A stretch of DNA of 15,459 nucleotides from Clostridiaceae bacterium (lineage in GTDB: Bacteria > Bacillota > Clostridia > Oscillospirales > Acutalibacteraceae). Below the pieces are notes generated by a model. The model was not told where the DNA came from, did no database searches, and saw only the letters and a program-made list of their open reading frames with translations. The position numbers and the translations under genes are program-made. Positions 7,035-14,835 of this stretch are shown here, one piece after another (position 1 is the first letter of the stretch; every line of letters begins with the position of its first letter). The stretch lies in contig JAEDFL010000045.1 of assembly GCA_016292785.1 (NCBI GenBank), positions 1 through 15,459 of the forward strand, read 5' to 3'.

Positions 7035-8213
7035 TTATATTTTAAACAGCTCGTTTACGGAGGCTTTAGCCGCCTTGATGTATTCGGGCATTTTTTCTTT
7101 CAGCAAACTTCGGTATATCTCCGCCTTTTTCTCAAAGGAAACATAGGCTTCAATCAGCTTTTTTGCGTCGGTTATCTCGGACACGGGAACAACAAGTCCG
7201 TTATAATCCGAAAAAATATCCTTGGCAATTCCCTTTGACTTGACGCTGTAACCGATAACAAGCGTCGGCACGCAGGTGCTGTAAGCCGCAATAGTTGCGT
7301 GAGTTCTTGCGCCGATGAACATTTCACATCGGGAAATTATGCTCTTGTACTGCGCCGCTGTCAGAGTGTCGGGAACAACGGACACCCTCTCCGAGCCGAG
7401 CTTTTCGGCAATCCTGCCGAGGATAAGCTGATCACCGTCCTCTTTCTTCGTAACGTGAGGAATGAGCAGTATGTTTTTATCGCTGTTTTCGAGGACGTAT
7501 CCGAGGAAGCCGACCGCAATACTCTCAATGCTTTCTCCCTCACCGGCATATTCTCCTATAAGTGAGCTGATGTTGAAACCGAGAGTATTCGGCTTAACCT
7601 CAAATTTGCCGCCGAAATCGGTATCAATATCAAGAGTAAATGCAGGATCGGGATAAAGCACGGTGTTTTTATCAATTCCGCAGCCTATCAGCGTTTCATA
7701 AGTCATGCTCTCTCTTGTCACAATCAGATCAAAGGTTTTCAGATCCTTTATCTTGTCCTCGCTGAGATCCTCCTTACCGACGGAACAGCCCCAGAGTACG
7801 GTTTTTTTACCGAGCTTTTTCAGCTCCCTGTTAAAAGCCGCCGCCATATGGCCGTCGCCGTAGCAGTAATTGTCGCCGCCGACTGAAACGTAAACGTCAT
7901 TTTCTTTAAGCGAGGGATTTTTGCAGGAAAGCGAATAGAAATATTCATCTGCCGATTTCTGAGTTTTTCTGCTCAGCGAAGAAATTTTCAGCTTTTGCAT
8001 AAAATTCAACGATGAAACCGGACGGGTATAATTAAACTCCTCTGTTTCGTCAATGTTCGGCAGATCGCCGGCTTTATCGCTCTGCGCATTGAGAGTGTAG
8101 AGCTTTATGACCGACTCCGGTCTGCCGTTTTTTATCATCGCAGAAAGTGTTCTGACGATTGCTTCACAGCCGTGATTTTCACAGCCGCCGTGCGAATAAA
8201 AAGCATAACGCAT
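7035..8213 (-). CDS. Polysaccharide pyruvyl transferase family protein
   Basis: This 392-residue protein has the two-lobed GT-B-like pattern of the WcaK/CsaB/AmsJ family, which transfers pyruvate from PEP to sugars of cell-surface glycans. Family features are the N-terminal GCENHGCEAIVRTL (10-23), YVSVGGDNYCYGDG (108-121), VTRESMTYE (165-173), IPHV (251-254) and the C-terminal GARTHATIAAYS (301-312). The latter region holds conserved Arg/His residues and is followed by VIGYSVKSKGIAKD. ATG 8213 is preceded by GAGGAG, which lies inside the last codons of the upstream ATPase gene, and the gap to that stop is 5 nt. It is the last gene of the export operon. The acceptor sugar is unknown, and some members of this family may have other activities. 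Confidence 0.87.
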   Translation of the reverse strand: MRYAFYSHGGCENHGCEAIVRTLSAMIKNGRPESVIKLYTLNAQSDKAGDLPNIDETEEFNYTRPVSSLNFMQKLKISSLSRKTQKSADEYFYSLSCKNPSLKENDVYVSVGGDNYCYGDGHMAAAFNRELKKLGKKTVLWGCSVGKEDLSEDKIKDLKTFDLIVTRESMTYETLIGCGIDKNTVLYPDPAFTLDIDTDFGGKFEVKPNTLGFNISSLIGEYAGEGESIESIAVGFLGYVLENSDKNILLIPHVTKKEDGDQLILGRIAEKLGSERVSVVPDTLTAAQYKSIISRCEMFIGARTHATIAAYSTCVPTLVIGYSVKSKGIAKDIFSDYNGLVVPVSEITDAKKLIEAYVSFEKKAEIYRSLLKEKMPEYIKAAKASVNELFKI

Positions 8214-8218
8214 CAGGC

Positions 8219-9481
8219 TTACTCCTCAATCAGTTTTAAATCAACATCGTCAAAGTGTACCCAGCCCCAGGATCTTGACCACGTTCTCGAAGTTCCGTCT
8301 GCATTGAGAACCTCAAAAACAAAAGCCGGGTAAATATAATCAAGATTTTCGCTGTTTGAACTTGAATTACCTCCGGAAAGGATAAGCGTAAGCTTATAAA
8401 GACCGGGCGCAAGATTGTGGTTTCTGATAGTTGCCTCAACCTCGTATTCCCCGACATCGTTAATGTTTGCAAATGTTTTGGTGAAGGCGGTTTCAATCGG
8501 AGTTTCGTCCGCCTGCCATATCAGCATACGGAAGCTCAGATCGCCTATATCGGGAACCTTGGTTTTCAGCTTCAGCTTGAAATCTATCGGCTCGTCCGCC
8601 TCGTATATACAGGATTCATTGTGAAGAATATCGAGCGAGAGAATCTCGGCTTTGTCGAGATTGTAGCCCGGCAGTCTGGCAAGATCCTTGTATTCGTAGT
8701 GGTTGCGCTTCTCCATATAGGCTTCGCTGTTGTAAAGCCTTATTCCGCCCTCAACTTCGCCGTCATAGATTACCTTGCCCTCCTTGAGCACGATAACACG
8801 GTCGCAGAGCTGGCGTATAGTATTCATTTGATGGCTGACGAAAAGTATTGTTTTTCCGCTGTCGGCAATGCTTCTCATCTTCTGAATACATTTTTTCTGA
8901 AAACGGGTGTCGCCGACGGCAAGAACCTCGTCAACAAGCAGTATATCCGGCTCAAGATGAGAGGCAACCGCAAAGGCAAGGCGGACAAACATTCCGCTTG
9001 AATATCTCTTGACGGGAGTATCAATGAACTTTCCGACCTCGGAAAATTCCAGAATATCGTCAAATTTTGCGTCGATCTCTGCCCTCGTCATACCGAGGAT
9101 AGCTCCGTTGAGGTAGATGTTCTCCCGTCCGGTAAGCTCTCTGTTGAAGCCTGTTCCGACCTCAAGCATTGAAGAAATTTTTCCGTAAAACTCAATTTTT
9201 CCGTCCGTTGGCTCGGTAATTCTGGAAATAACCTTGAGAAGCGTGGATTTTCCTGCTCCGTTCTTTCCGATTATGCCGACCTTTTCGCCCTGCTTTACCT
9301 CGAAATTCACTCCGTTAAGCGCCCAGAAATCCTCTTTTTGGTTTGCCTGTTTAGGATGAGTAAGGTTATAGAGGGCAAGCTTTGCACGTTCCTTTTTATC
9401 GTCGGGTTTCTTTGTAACGTGCTTTATAACATATTTTTTCTTGATATTTTCGATTTTTAAAGATGTTTGATTTTCGCTCAT
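8219..9481 (-). CDS. Wzt/TagH-type polysaccharide export ABC ATPase with C-terminal Wzt_C-like domain
   Basis: A 420-residue protein. The ATPase domain (about 5-250) has Walker A GKNGAGKST (72-80), YSSGM signature (160-164), Walker B ILLVDEVLAVGD (180-191) and switch His217. The stretch SMLEVGTGFNRELTGREN is characteristic of O-antigen, capsule and teichoic-acid exporters. Residues about 270-420 form a beta-rich region resembling Wzt_C, the domain that recognises the finished glycan, ending near WSRSWGWVHFDD. The start at MSENQ was chosen because the ATPase begins there; the frame continues 40 codons upstream but would overlap the permease gene. A weak GGGGTGA precedes it. It lies 13 nt after the permease stop, and the last codons contain the ribosome binding site of the next gene. 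Confidence 0.92.
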   Translation of the reverse strand: MSENQTSLKIENIKKKYVIKHVTKKPDDKKERAKLALYNLTHPKQANQKEDFWALNGVNFEVKQGEKVGIIGKNGAGKSTLLKVISRITEPTDGKIEFYGKISSMLEVGTGFNRELTGRENIYLNGAILGMTRAEIDAKFDDILEFSEVGKFIDTPVKRYSSGMFVRLAFAVASHLEPDILLVDEVLAVGDTRFQKKCIQKMRSIADSGKTILFVSHQMNTIRQLCDRVIVLKEGKVIYDGEVEGGIRLYNSEAYMEKRNHYEYKDLARLPGYNLDKAEILSLDILHNESCIYEADEPIDFKLKLKTKVPDIGDLSFRMLIWQADETPIETAFTKTFANINDVGEYEVEATIRNHNLAPGLYKLTLILSGGNSSSNSENLDYIYPAFVFEVLNADGTSRTWSRSWGWVHFDDVDLKLIEE

Positions 9482-9494
9482 ATTCTTCACCCCG

Positions 9495-10331
9495 TCAGAC
9501 GATGTCAACAAAGTTTCTTTCAGTCTTTCTGAAAAGAATAATGCCGAATACAGCGAAGAAAATAAGCCATGCAACGGCAACGATGAAAGAAAGCGGATCA
9601 AATTTCATATCACCGAGAATACACCACTTGAATGCCGATATCATTCCCGTTGCAGGGTTGAGGGAATAGATAAGCCTGTATTTATCGGGAATAGATGAGA
9701 TTGAATACGATACAGGGCAGATATACTGCATTACCGAAAGGGCAAACGGAACGATCTGCGCCATATCACGCCACTTAACATTGAATGACGAAAGGAAAAG
9801 TCCGAGGAAGAGTCCGAGTGCGGCGTTCAGGAAAAGCAAGAACGGGAACAGAAGCATTCGGGGTGTGGGATAATATCCGACAACAAGCATCATCACGAGA
9901 AGCACTACCATCGAAACCAGAGCGTCAAATGCGCTTGCCATACACGCTCCGACAGGGGATAAGATTCTCGGATAATAGACCTTTTTCATCAGGTCGGCGT
10001 TTGTAATAAAGGTGGAGGAGGTTTGTGCAACGTTCTTCTGGAAAATGTTCCAAGGAATACTGCCTGCATATACCATCAGGAAATAGGGAGCGGAACCGTC
10101 CGAGGAAAGACCGGCAAGTGTTCCGAAAATAAATGTGGAAACGATCATATTGATAATCGGTGCAATGATCGCCCATCCGAGACCGATTCTCGTCTGCTTG
10201 TATCTTACGGTAATATCCCTCTTTGCAAGATTGTATGCAAGCTCACGGTAGTTCCAGATGTCCTTCCAGTATTGAAGATTACGTCCGTTGGGTTCAATTA
10301 CAGTCTTCCTCAATTTTAAAAACCCTCTCAT
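9495..10331 (-). CDS. Wzm/TagG-type polysaccharide export permease
   Basis: From ATG 10331 this encodes 278 residues. It has the family's amphipathic N-terminal stretch (WNYRELAYNLAKRDITVRYK), then GLGWAIIAPIINMIVSTFIF as first helix and about six membrane segments in all. Other family hallmarks are NADLMKKVYYPRILSP and VMQYICPVSYSISSIP followed by NPATGMISAFKW. It should form the channel for the Wzt-type ATPase encoded next, moving a lipid-linked glycan across the membrane. A GTG at 10346 would add five residues. Neither start has a visible Shine-Dalgarno sequence, and the -10 lies only a few bases upstream, so the start is uncertain and translation may be leaderless or nearly so. Confidence 0.9.
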   Translation of the reverse strand: MRGFLKLRKTVIEPNGRNLQYWKDIWNYRELAYNLAKRDITVRYKQTRIGLGWAIIAPIINMIVSTFIFGTLAGLSSDGSAPYFLMVYAGSIPWNIFQKNVAQTSSTFITNADLMKKVYYPRILSPVGACMASAFDALVSMVVLLVMMLVVGYYPTPRMLLFPFLLFLNAALGLFLGLFLSSFNVKWRDMAQIVPFALSVMQYICPVSYSISSIPDKYRLIYSLNPATGMISAFKWCILGDMKFDPLSFIVAVAWLIFFAVFGIILFRKTERNFVDIV

Positions 10332-10352
10332 AGCAAATTTCTGCACAATAAA

Positions 10353-10391
10353 ATTATATCATATTATACAAGCAATAGTCAATACTTACAA
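10353..10391 (-). promoter_or_regulatory. Overlapping promoters for the polysaccharide export operon
   Basis: The minus strand carries TTGACT (10377-10382), an 18-nt spacer and TATAAT (10353-10358). An overlapping alternative is TTGTAA (10386-10391), 17 nt, TATAAT (10363-10368). The first would start transcription at about 10346, exactly at the GTG codon and 15 nt before the ATG at 10331. The second would start near 10356. Both leave almost no 5' leader. Confidence 0.65.
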
Positions 10392-10426
10392 AAGCACGAA
10401 AACTCCCATTTGCGCCGATTGTTCTC

Positions 10427-10455
10427 TTGACACTGCGGCATTTTTCTGCGATAAT
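10427..10455 (+). promoter_or_regulatory. Promoter of gltX-glnS unit
   Basis: Perfect TTGACA (10427-10432), 17-nt spacer, then GATAAT (10450-10455), five of six consensus bases. The start would be near 10462, giving a leader of about 36 nt to ATG 10498. That leader contains only the ribosome binding site, with no room for a T-box or other riboswitch. It is divergent from the export-operon promoter, and the two share a control region of about 165 nt. Confidence 0.85.
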
Positions 10456-10497
10456 GTAACATGTATATTTGTATATTCACTCAAAGGAGATTTTATA

Positions 10498-12159
10498 ATG
10501 ACAGACAATGAAAAACTTGCCGAGCTTTTGTTCCCGAACATAACAAAAACTCCCGAGGATTACGAAAAAATATATCCCGAAAGAGGTCTTTCCGAGGGCG
10601 CAAGGGTTTCGAGATTTGCTCCCAGCCCGACAGGCTTTCTCCACCTCGGCGGACTTTTTGCCGCAATGATCTCCAAGCTGACCACCCGTGCAACCGATGA
10701 CGGAGTTTTCTTCCTCCGGATTGAGGATACCGACAAAAAACGTGAGATCGACGACGGTGTTTCTGCGATAATAAAAGGTCTTTCCGATTTCGGCATAACG
10801 CCCGACGAGGGAATTATTGGCTTTGAAAAAGAGAGCGGAAGCTACGGACCGTATCAGCAGAGCAAGCGCAAGGACGTTTACCAGTCGATCGCAAAGTCGC
10901 TCGTTATTCAGGGTATGGCATATCCCTGCTTCTGTACCGAGGAGGAGCTGAACGGCATAAGAGCCGAACAGGAAAAAGCAGGCACCGATATCCAGGGTTA
11001 TTTCGGAGAATGGGCAAGGTGCCGCAAGCTCACCTTTGAACAGCAGAAAGAGAAAATTGAGGCAGGCTGTCCCTACACTCTGCGTTTGCGTTCTCCCGGA
11101 CAGGCGGATCACAGAATCAAGTTTGACGATCTCATCAAGGGCAAGATCGAGATGCCTGAAAACATACAGGATGTCGTTCTTCTCAAGACCGACGGAATAC
11201 CAACCTACCACTTCGCCCATGCGGTTGACGATCATTTTATGAGGACGACTCATGTTGTCAGAGGCGACGAATGGATTTCCTCGGTTCCGCTTCACATTCA
11301 GCTTTTCAAAGCTTGCGGCTTTAAGGTTCCTAAGTATGCTCATATATCCCCGATTATGAAAGAGGACAACGGCGGAAAGAGAAAGCTTTCCAAGCGTAAG
11401 GATCCCGAAGCTTCGGTTTCGTTCTATTCCGAAAGCGGATATCCGAAAGAGAGCGTTATTGAATATCTTCTTACAATAGCCAATTCCAATTTTGAGGACT
11501 GGCGCAAGGCGAACAAGACCGCCCCTCAAAGCGAATTTCCGTTTAACCTCAAAAAGATGAGTGCAAGCGGCGCTTTGTTCGACCTCAACAAGCTCAACGA
11601 TGTCAGCAAAAACGTTATTTCCCTTATGACAGCCGACGAGGTATATGACAAGGCTTCGGCATGGGCAAAGGAAAACGACTCGGAGCTTTATGAGCTTCTA
11701 AGCCGTGACGCAGATTTTGCAAAGGGCATTTTCTCCATCGATAGGGGAACGGCGAAGCCCCGTAAGGACATCGCAAAGTGGGACGAGATAAAGGACTATA
11801 TTTCCTATTTCTACGACGAGCTTTACACCCCGGACTGCACGCTTCCCGAAAACATCGGCAAAGACGATGCGGCGGCAATACTTGAAAAATACATTGAAGT
11901 ATTTGACGCTTCGGACGATAAGGACACATGGTTTGCTAAGATCAAGGATATCTGCGAGCCGCTCGGCTTCACCCCGAATGTCAAGGAATACAAGAAAAAC
12001 CCCGACCTGTTCAAAGGTCATGTCGGCGACGTTTCAACGGTTATCAGAATTGCGATAACCTCACGCCGCAACACGCCCGACCTTCATTCGATCATCGCTC
12101 TGCTCGGCGGTGAAAAGGTCAAGGCAAGACTTGAGAATACCGTCAGGGCATACAAATAA
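10498..12159 (+). CDS. gltX: Glutamyl-tRNA synthetase (long clostridial form)
   Basis: A 553-residue class I synthetase charging tRNA with glutamate. The first catalytic motif is RFAPSPTGFLHLGG (39-52) and the KMSKS-equivalent is KLSKR (296-300). FLRIEDTDKKR (72-82) and HVVRGDEWISSVPLH (252-266) are GluRS hallmarks. It is longer than the roughly 470-residue classical enzyme. About 33 extra residues precede the catalytic motif (ELLFPNITKTPEDYEKIYP), a form I associate with Clostridia. ATG 10498 is preceded by AAAGGAGA at 10483-10490. The frame stays open upstream, but that part lies in the promoter. glnS follows after 12 nt, so any non-discriminating role in making Glu-tRNA(Gln) should not be needed (inference). 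Confidence 0.96.
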   Translation: MTDNEKLAELLFPNITKTPEDYEKIYPERGLSEGARVSRFAPSPTGFLHLGGLFAAMISKLTTRATDDGVFFLRIEDTDKKREIDDGVSAIIKGLSDFGITPDEGIIGFEKESGSYGPYQQSKRKDVYQSIAKSLVIQGMAYPCFCTEEELNGIRAEQEKAGTDIQGYFGEWARCRKLTFEQQKEKIEAGCPYTLRLRSPGQADHRIKFDDLIKGKIEMPENIQDVVLLKTDGIPTYHFAHAVDDHFMRTTHVVRGDEWISSVPLHIQLFKACGFKVPKYAHISPIMKEDNGGKRKLSKRKDPEASVSFYSESGYPKESVIEYLLTIANSNFEDWRKANKTAPQSEFPFNLKKMSASGALFDLNKLNDVSKNVISLMTADEVYDKASAWAKENDSELYELLSRDADFAKGIFSIDRGTAKPRKDIAKWDEIKDYISYFYDELYTPDCTLPENIGKDDAAAILEKYIEVFDASDDKDTWFAKIKDICEPLGFTPNVKEYKKNPDLFKGHVGDVSTVIRIAITSRRNTPDLHSIIALLGGEKVKARLENTVRAYK

Positions 12160-12171
12160 TCGGAGGGCATT

Positions 12172-13821
12172 ATGGAAGAAAAGAAAGCTTCAAATTTTAT
12201 ACATGATTTTATCGACGAGGATCTCGCCGCCGGCGTTAAAAGCCGCGTTCAGACGAGATTTCCGCCCGAGCCTAACGGCTATCTCCATATCGGTCACGCC
12301 AAGGCTCTGTGCATAGATTTCAGCACGGCGGAGAAGTACAACGGTATTTGCAATCTTCGTTTTGACGACACCAATCCGTCCCGTGAGGACGTCGAATATA
12401 TCGACGCAATCAAGGAGGATATCAAGTGGCTCGGTTTCCGGTGGGAAAACGTGTTTTTCGCTTCGGACTATTTTGATTTCGTCTATGAGTGTGCGATCAA
12501 GCTCATCAAGGACGGCAAGGCTTATGTTGACGATCTCAGCGCAGACGAGATCAGGGAGTACAGAGGAACTCTCACCGAGCCGGGCAAGGAAAGCCCATAC
12601 AGAAACAGGAGTGTTGAGGAAAATCTTGACCTCTTTAAGCGTATGACCGACGGTGAATTCGGCAACGGCGAAAAGGTGCTCAGGGCGAAAATTGATATGA
12701 CCTCGCCCAACCTCAATATGCGTGATCCCGTTATTTACAGAATTTCTCACGTTTCCCATCATCAGACGGGCGACAAGTGGTGCGTTTATCCGATGTACGA
12801 TTTTGCACATCCTCTTTCCGACGCAAAGGAGGGCGTAACCTTTTCCCTCTGCTCGCTTGAATTTGAAAATCACAGACCGCTTTACAACTGGGTTGTTGAG
12901 CAGATCGGCTTCAACGAGCCGCCGAGACAGATTGAATTTGCACGTCTTAACATCAACTACTGCGTCACCAGCAAGAGAAAGCTCCTTGAAATGGTCAACA
13001 AGGGCATTGTTTCCGGCTGGGACGATCCGAGAATGATTACCCTCTGCGGAATGAGACGACGCGGTTACAGCGCCGCCGCAGTCAGGGATTTTATCGACAG
13101 AGTCGGCGTGTCCAAGGCGGACAGCACGGTAGACTACGGCTTGCTTGAAGCCTGCGTCAGGGAAGATCTCAATGCCAAGGCACCCAGAGCTATGGCGGTT
13201 CTGCGACCTCTCAAGGTCATTATCGACAACTATCCCGAGGGACAGAGCGAGGAGTTTGACGTAGAGCTTCATCCCGAGCATCCCGAATTTGGCACAAGAA
13301 AGGTCACCTTCTCCCGTGAGCTTTACGTTGAGCAGGACGATTTTATGGCAGAGCCGGTCAAGAAATATTTCAGACTTTTCCCCGGCAACGAGGTTCGCTT
13401 CAAGAGCGCATACTTCGTCAGATGCAACAGCTATGATACGGACGCTGACGGCAACGTCACCTGCCTGCACTGCACGTATGATCCAGAGAGCAGGGGAGGC
13501 AATTCTCCCGACGGCAGAAAGGTCAAGGGTACGATTCACTGGGTAAACGCCAACGACTGCAAGGAATGTGAGGTTCGCCTTTACGACAGACTTTTCAATG
13601 CCGAGGAGCCGGGAAAGAACGGCGACTATATCGATGATCTCAATCCCAATTCGCTCGAAGTCATCAATAACTGTCTGATTGAGGGCGGCTTTGAAAACGC
13701 AAAGTCGGGCGACACCTTCCAGTTTATGAGAAACGGTTATTTTTGCGTGGATAAGGACAGCACGGAGGACAAGCTTGTATTCAACCGCACGGTTGCCCTT
13801 AATTCCTCGTGGGGAAAATAA
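12172..13821 (+). CDS. glnS: Glutaminyl-tRNA synthetase
   Basis: A 549-residue class I enzyme that charges tRNA-Gln directly. RFPPEPNGYLHIGHAKAL contains the HIGH motif at 39-42, and PPEPNGYLHIGH distinguishes GlnRS from GluRS (which has APSPTG). LRFDDTNPSRED (62-73) is also typical. The KMSKS-equivalent is VTSKRK at 265-270. The C-terminal half is the beta-barrel anticodon-binding region, with GTIHWVNA. GGAGGG just before ATG 12172 is the ribosome binding site, and it is co-transcribed with gltX. Many Firmicutes lack glnS and use GatCAB transamidation, so direct charging is a meaningful trait here. A tRNA-Gln gene lies about 840 nt downstream. Confidence 0.97.
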   Translation: MEEKKASNFIHDFIDEDLAAGVKSRVQTRFPPEPNGYLHIGHAKALCIDFSTAEKYNGICNLRFDDTNPSREDVEYIDAIKEDIKWLGFRWENVFFASDYFDFVYECAIKLIKDGKAYVDDLSADEIREYRGTLTEPGKESPYRNRSVEENLDLFKRMTDGEFGNGEKVLRAKIDMTSPNLNMRDPVIYRISHVSHHQTGDKWCVYPMYDFAHPLSDAKEGVTFSLCSLEFENHRPLYNWVVEQIGFNEPPRQIEFARLNINYCVTSKRKLLEMVNKGIVSGWDDPRMITLCGMRRRGYSAAAVRDFIDRVGVSKADSTVDYGLLEACVREDLNAKAPRAMAVLRPLKVIIDNYPEGQSEEFDVELHPEHPEFGTRKVTFSRELYVEQDDFMAEPVKKYFRLFPGNEVRFKSAYFVRCNSYDTDADGNVTCLHCTYDPESRGGNSPDGRKVKGTIHWVNANDCKECEVRLYDRLFNAEEPGKNGDYIDDLNPNSLEVINNCLIEGGFENAKSGDTFQFMRNGYFCVDKDSTEDKLVFNRTVALNSSWGK

Positions 13822-13837
13822 AAGGAGCTGAGGATCA

Positions 13838-14524
13838 ATGAAAATATTCAATAAGATCGTAGTTTTTCTTTTGTCGCTTTCAATTTTTCCGATATTTTAT
13901 TTTCTTAATCTTGTTCGTGCGGTGGTTTCAATTTCTGAAAGCTCATCGCTCTACACGATACTTTCAAAGCTCGCCGAGGATACGGCAAACAGCGCGATCG
14001 AACTTACCTTTTCGATTAAAGAAATCGTGACGGGCATCAGCAACGGCAGCTTCTCGTTCGGCGGAATGAGCTTTGATATTTCCAAGATTCCTGCCGAGCT
14101 TCTGACGGGGAAAGGCTGGGTTATTGCCGCCGGCGTTTTACTCGCCGTTGCCGCAGTAATTGCGATTGTTATTATGGGATGCGCTCTTTTTACGAACGCA
14201 AACAAGACTATTTCTGCGCTCGGTGCGGGCGGATTCGTATGCTGTTTCGCCGCATTGAGATGCTTTGCAAGGTTTACCGCTCCTTTTCTGAGCGGAAGCG
14301 TTGACATCGGTGGAATTTTGGCAAAGGCATTTATCGGAGAAAGCAACAACCTGCTCGGTTCAATCGGTGAATCAATTCTTGAGGGAGCGATTTCCGTTGA
14401 CGCCTTTTCTCTCGGCAATGCCGTCACTCTCAGCTTGATAGTGTTCCTCGGAATTGCCCTTTGGGAGCTTGCGTATTTTATCACGATACCCGAAAAAAAG
14501 ACGAAGAAAGTTAAAAATAAATAA
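13838..14524 (+). CDS. Unrecognised multi-pass membrane protein downstream of glnS
   Basis: I do not recognise a family for this 228-residue protein. Four hydrophobic segments are visible: about 5-30 (signal-anchor-like, VVFLLSLSIFPIFYFLNLV), 93-117 (WVIAAGVLLAVAAVIAIVIM), 125-150 (with CC at 135-136) and 195-217. The segment between the first two (about 31-92) is polar and Ser-rich, and the C-terminus is a basic tail (KKTKKVKNK). By the positive-inside rule the C-terminus should be cytoplasmic. AAAGGAG at 13821-13827 overlaps the glnS stop, and ATG 13838 is 16 nt after it, so it is part of the gltX-glnS operon. A terminator follows directly. Role unknown. Confidence 0.8.
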   Translation: MKIFNKIVVFLLSLSIFPIFYFLNLVRAVVSISESSSLYTILSKLAEDTANSAIELTFSIKEIVTGISNGSFSFGGMSFDISKIPAELLTGKGWVIAAGVLLAVAAVIAIVIMGCALFTNANKTISALGAGGFVCCFAALRCFARFTAPFLSGSVDIGGILAKAFIGESNNLLGSIGESILEGAISVDAFSLGNAVTLSLIVFLGIALWELAYFITIPEKKTKKVKNK

Positions 14525-14532
14525 ACAGGCTT

Positions 14533-14584
14533 AATGACTGGTTTTCGATGAAAATTCACATGGAAATCAGTCATTGATTTTTTT
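14533..14584 (+). terminator. Intrinsic terminator of the gltX-glnS-membrane protein operon
   Basis: The arms at 14533-14546 and 14562-14575 pair over 14 bp (AATGACTG with CAGTCATT, then inner TTTTC with GGAAA, including G-U pairs). Seven T follow at 14578-14584. It lies 9 nt after the stop codon and isolates the operon from the tRNA-Gln promoter. Confidence 0.88.
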
Positions 14585-14615
14585 CTGAATTTTTCAAGTT
14601 TTTCTTCAAAACATA

Positions 14616-14644
14616 TTGACAAACAGGCTTTGTCGGTGTATAAT
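14616..14644 (+). promoter_or_regulatory. Consensus sigma-A promoter for tRNA-Gln
   Basis: Perfect TTGACA (14616-14621), 17 nt, perfect TATAAT (14639-14644). The start is expected near 14651, eight bases before the tRNA. It has the same architecture as the tRNA-Ala promoter. Confidence 0.92.
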
Positions 14645-14658
14645 ATCAAACGTTCTGT

Positions 14659-14732
14659 AGCGGAATAGTGTAACGGTAGCACGACAGACTCTGACTCTGT
14701 TTGTTGGGGTTCGAATCCCTATTCCGCTGCCA
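14659..14732 (+). tRNA. tRNA-Gln, anticodon CTG
   Basis: A complete 74-nt cloverleaf. The acceptor AGCGGAA pairs perfectly with TTCCGCT. The D-arm is GTG/CAC. The anticodon stem ACAGA/TCTGT holds the loop CTCTGAC, anticodon CTG, reading glutamine codon CAG. The T-arm TGGGG/CCCTA encloses TTCGAAT. The discriminator is G73 and CCA is encoded. It is a monocistronic tRNA with its own promoter and terminator, downstream of glnS, whose product would charge it. Confidence 0.96.
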
Positions 14733-14735
14733 TAG

Positions 14736-14788
14736 CCGGACACCAGTTTTGATACAATGCGTATTGAACGGGTGTCCGGTTTCTTTTT
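14736..14788 (+). terminator. Intrinsic terminator of tRNA-Gln
   Basis: CCGGACACC (14736-14744) pairs perfectly with GGTGTCCGG (14771-14779). The T-rich tail TTTCTTTTT follows at 14780-14788. It begins four bases after the encoded CCA. The loop is long and contains a smaller CAAT/ATTG pairing. Confidence 0.88.
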
Positions 14789-14835
14789 GCAAAAGTCCCT
14801 CCTTCAAGGACTATCCGATACCTTTTAACGAAAGC

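Noticed and set aside
9482..9601. Upstream extension of the Wzt-type ATPase reading frame
   Set aside because: It would overlap the permease gene by about 100 nt and adds residues unlike any Wzt N-terminus. MSENQ at 9481 fits the family and the 13-nt gap.
10288..10497. Upstream extension of the gltX reading frame
   Set aside because: These 70 codons cross the divergent promoter region and the start of the permease gene. The strong ribosome binding site at 10483-10490 and the family N-terminus fix the start at 10498.
10477..11529. Minus-strand open frame of 350 codons inside gltX
   Set aside because: It overlaps the gltX promoter leader and catalytic domain, and its product is not protein-like in any recognisable way.
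12190..13851. Very long minus-strand open frame covering all of glnS
   Set aside because: It mirrors glnS codon by codon, has no recognisable domains and no ribosome binding site. Biased codon use on the real strand commonly leaves an antisense frame open.
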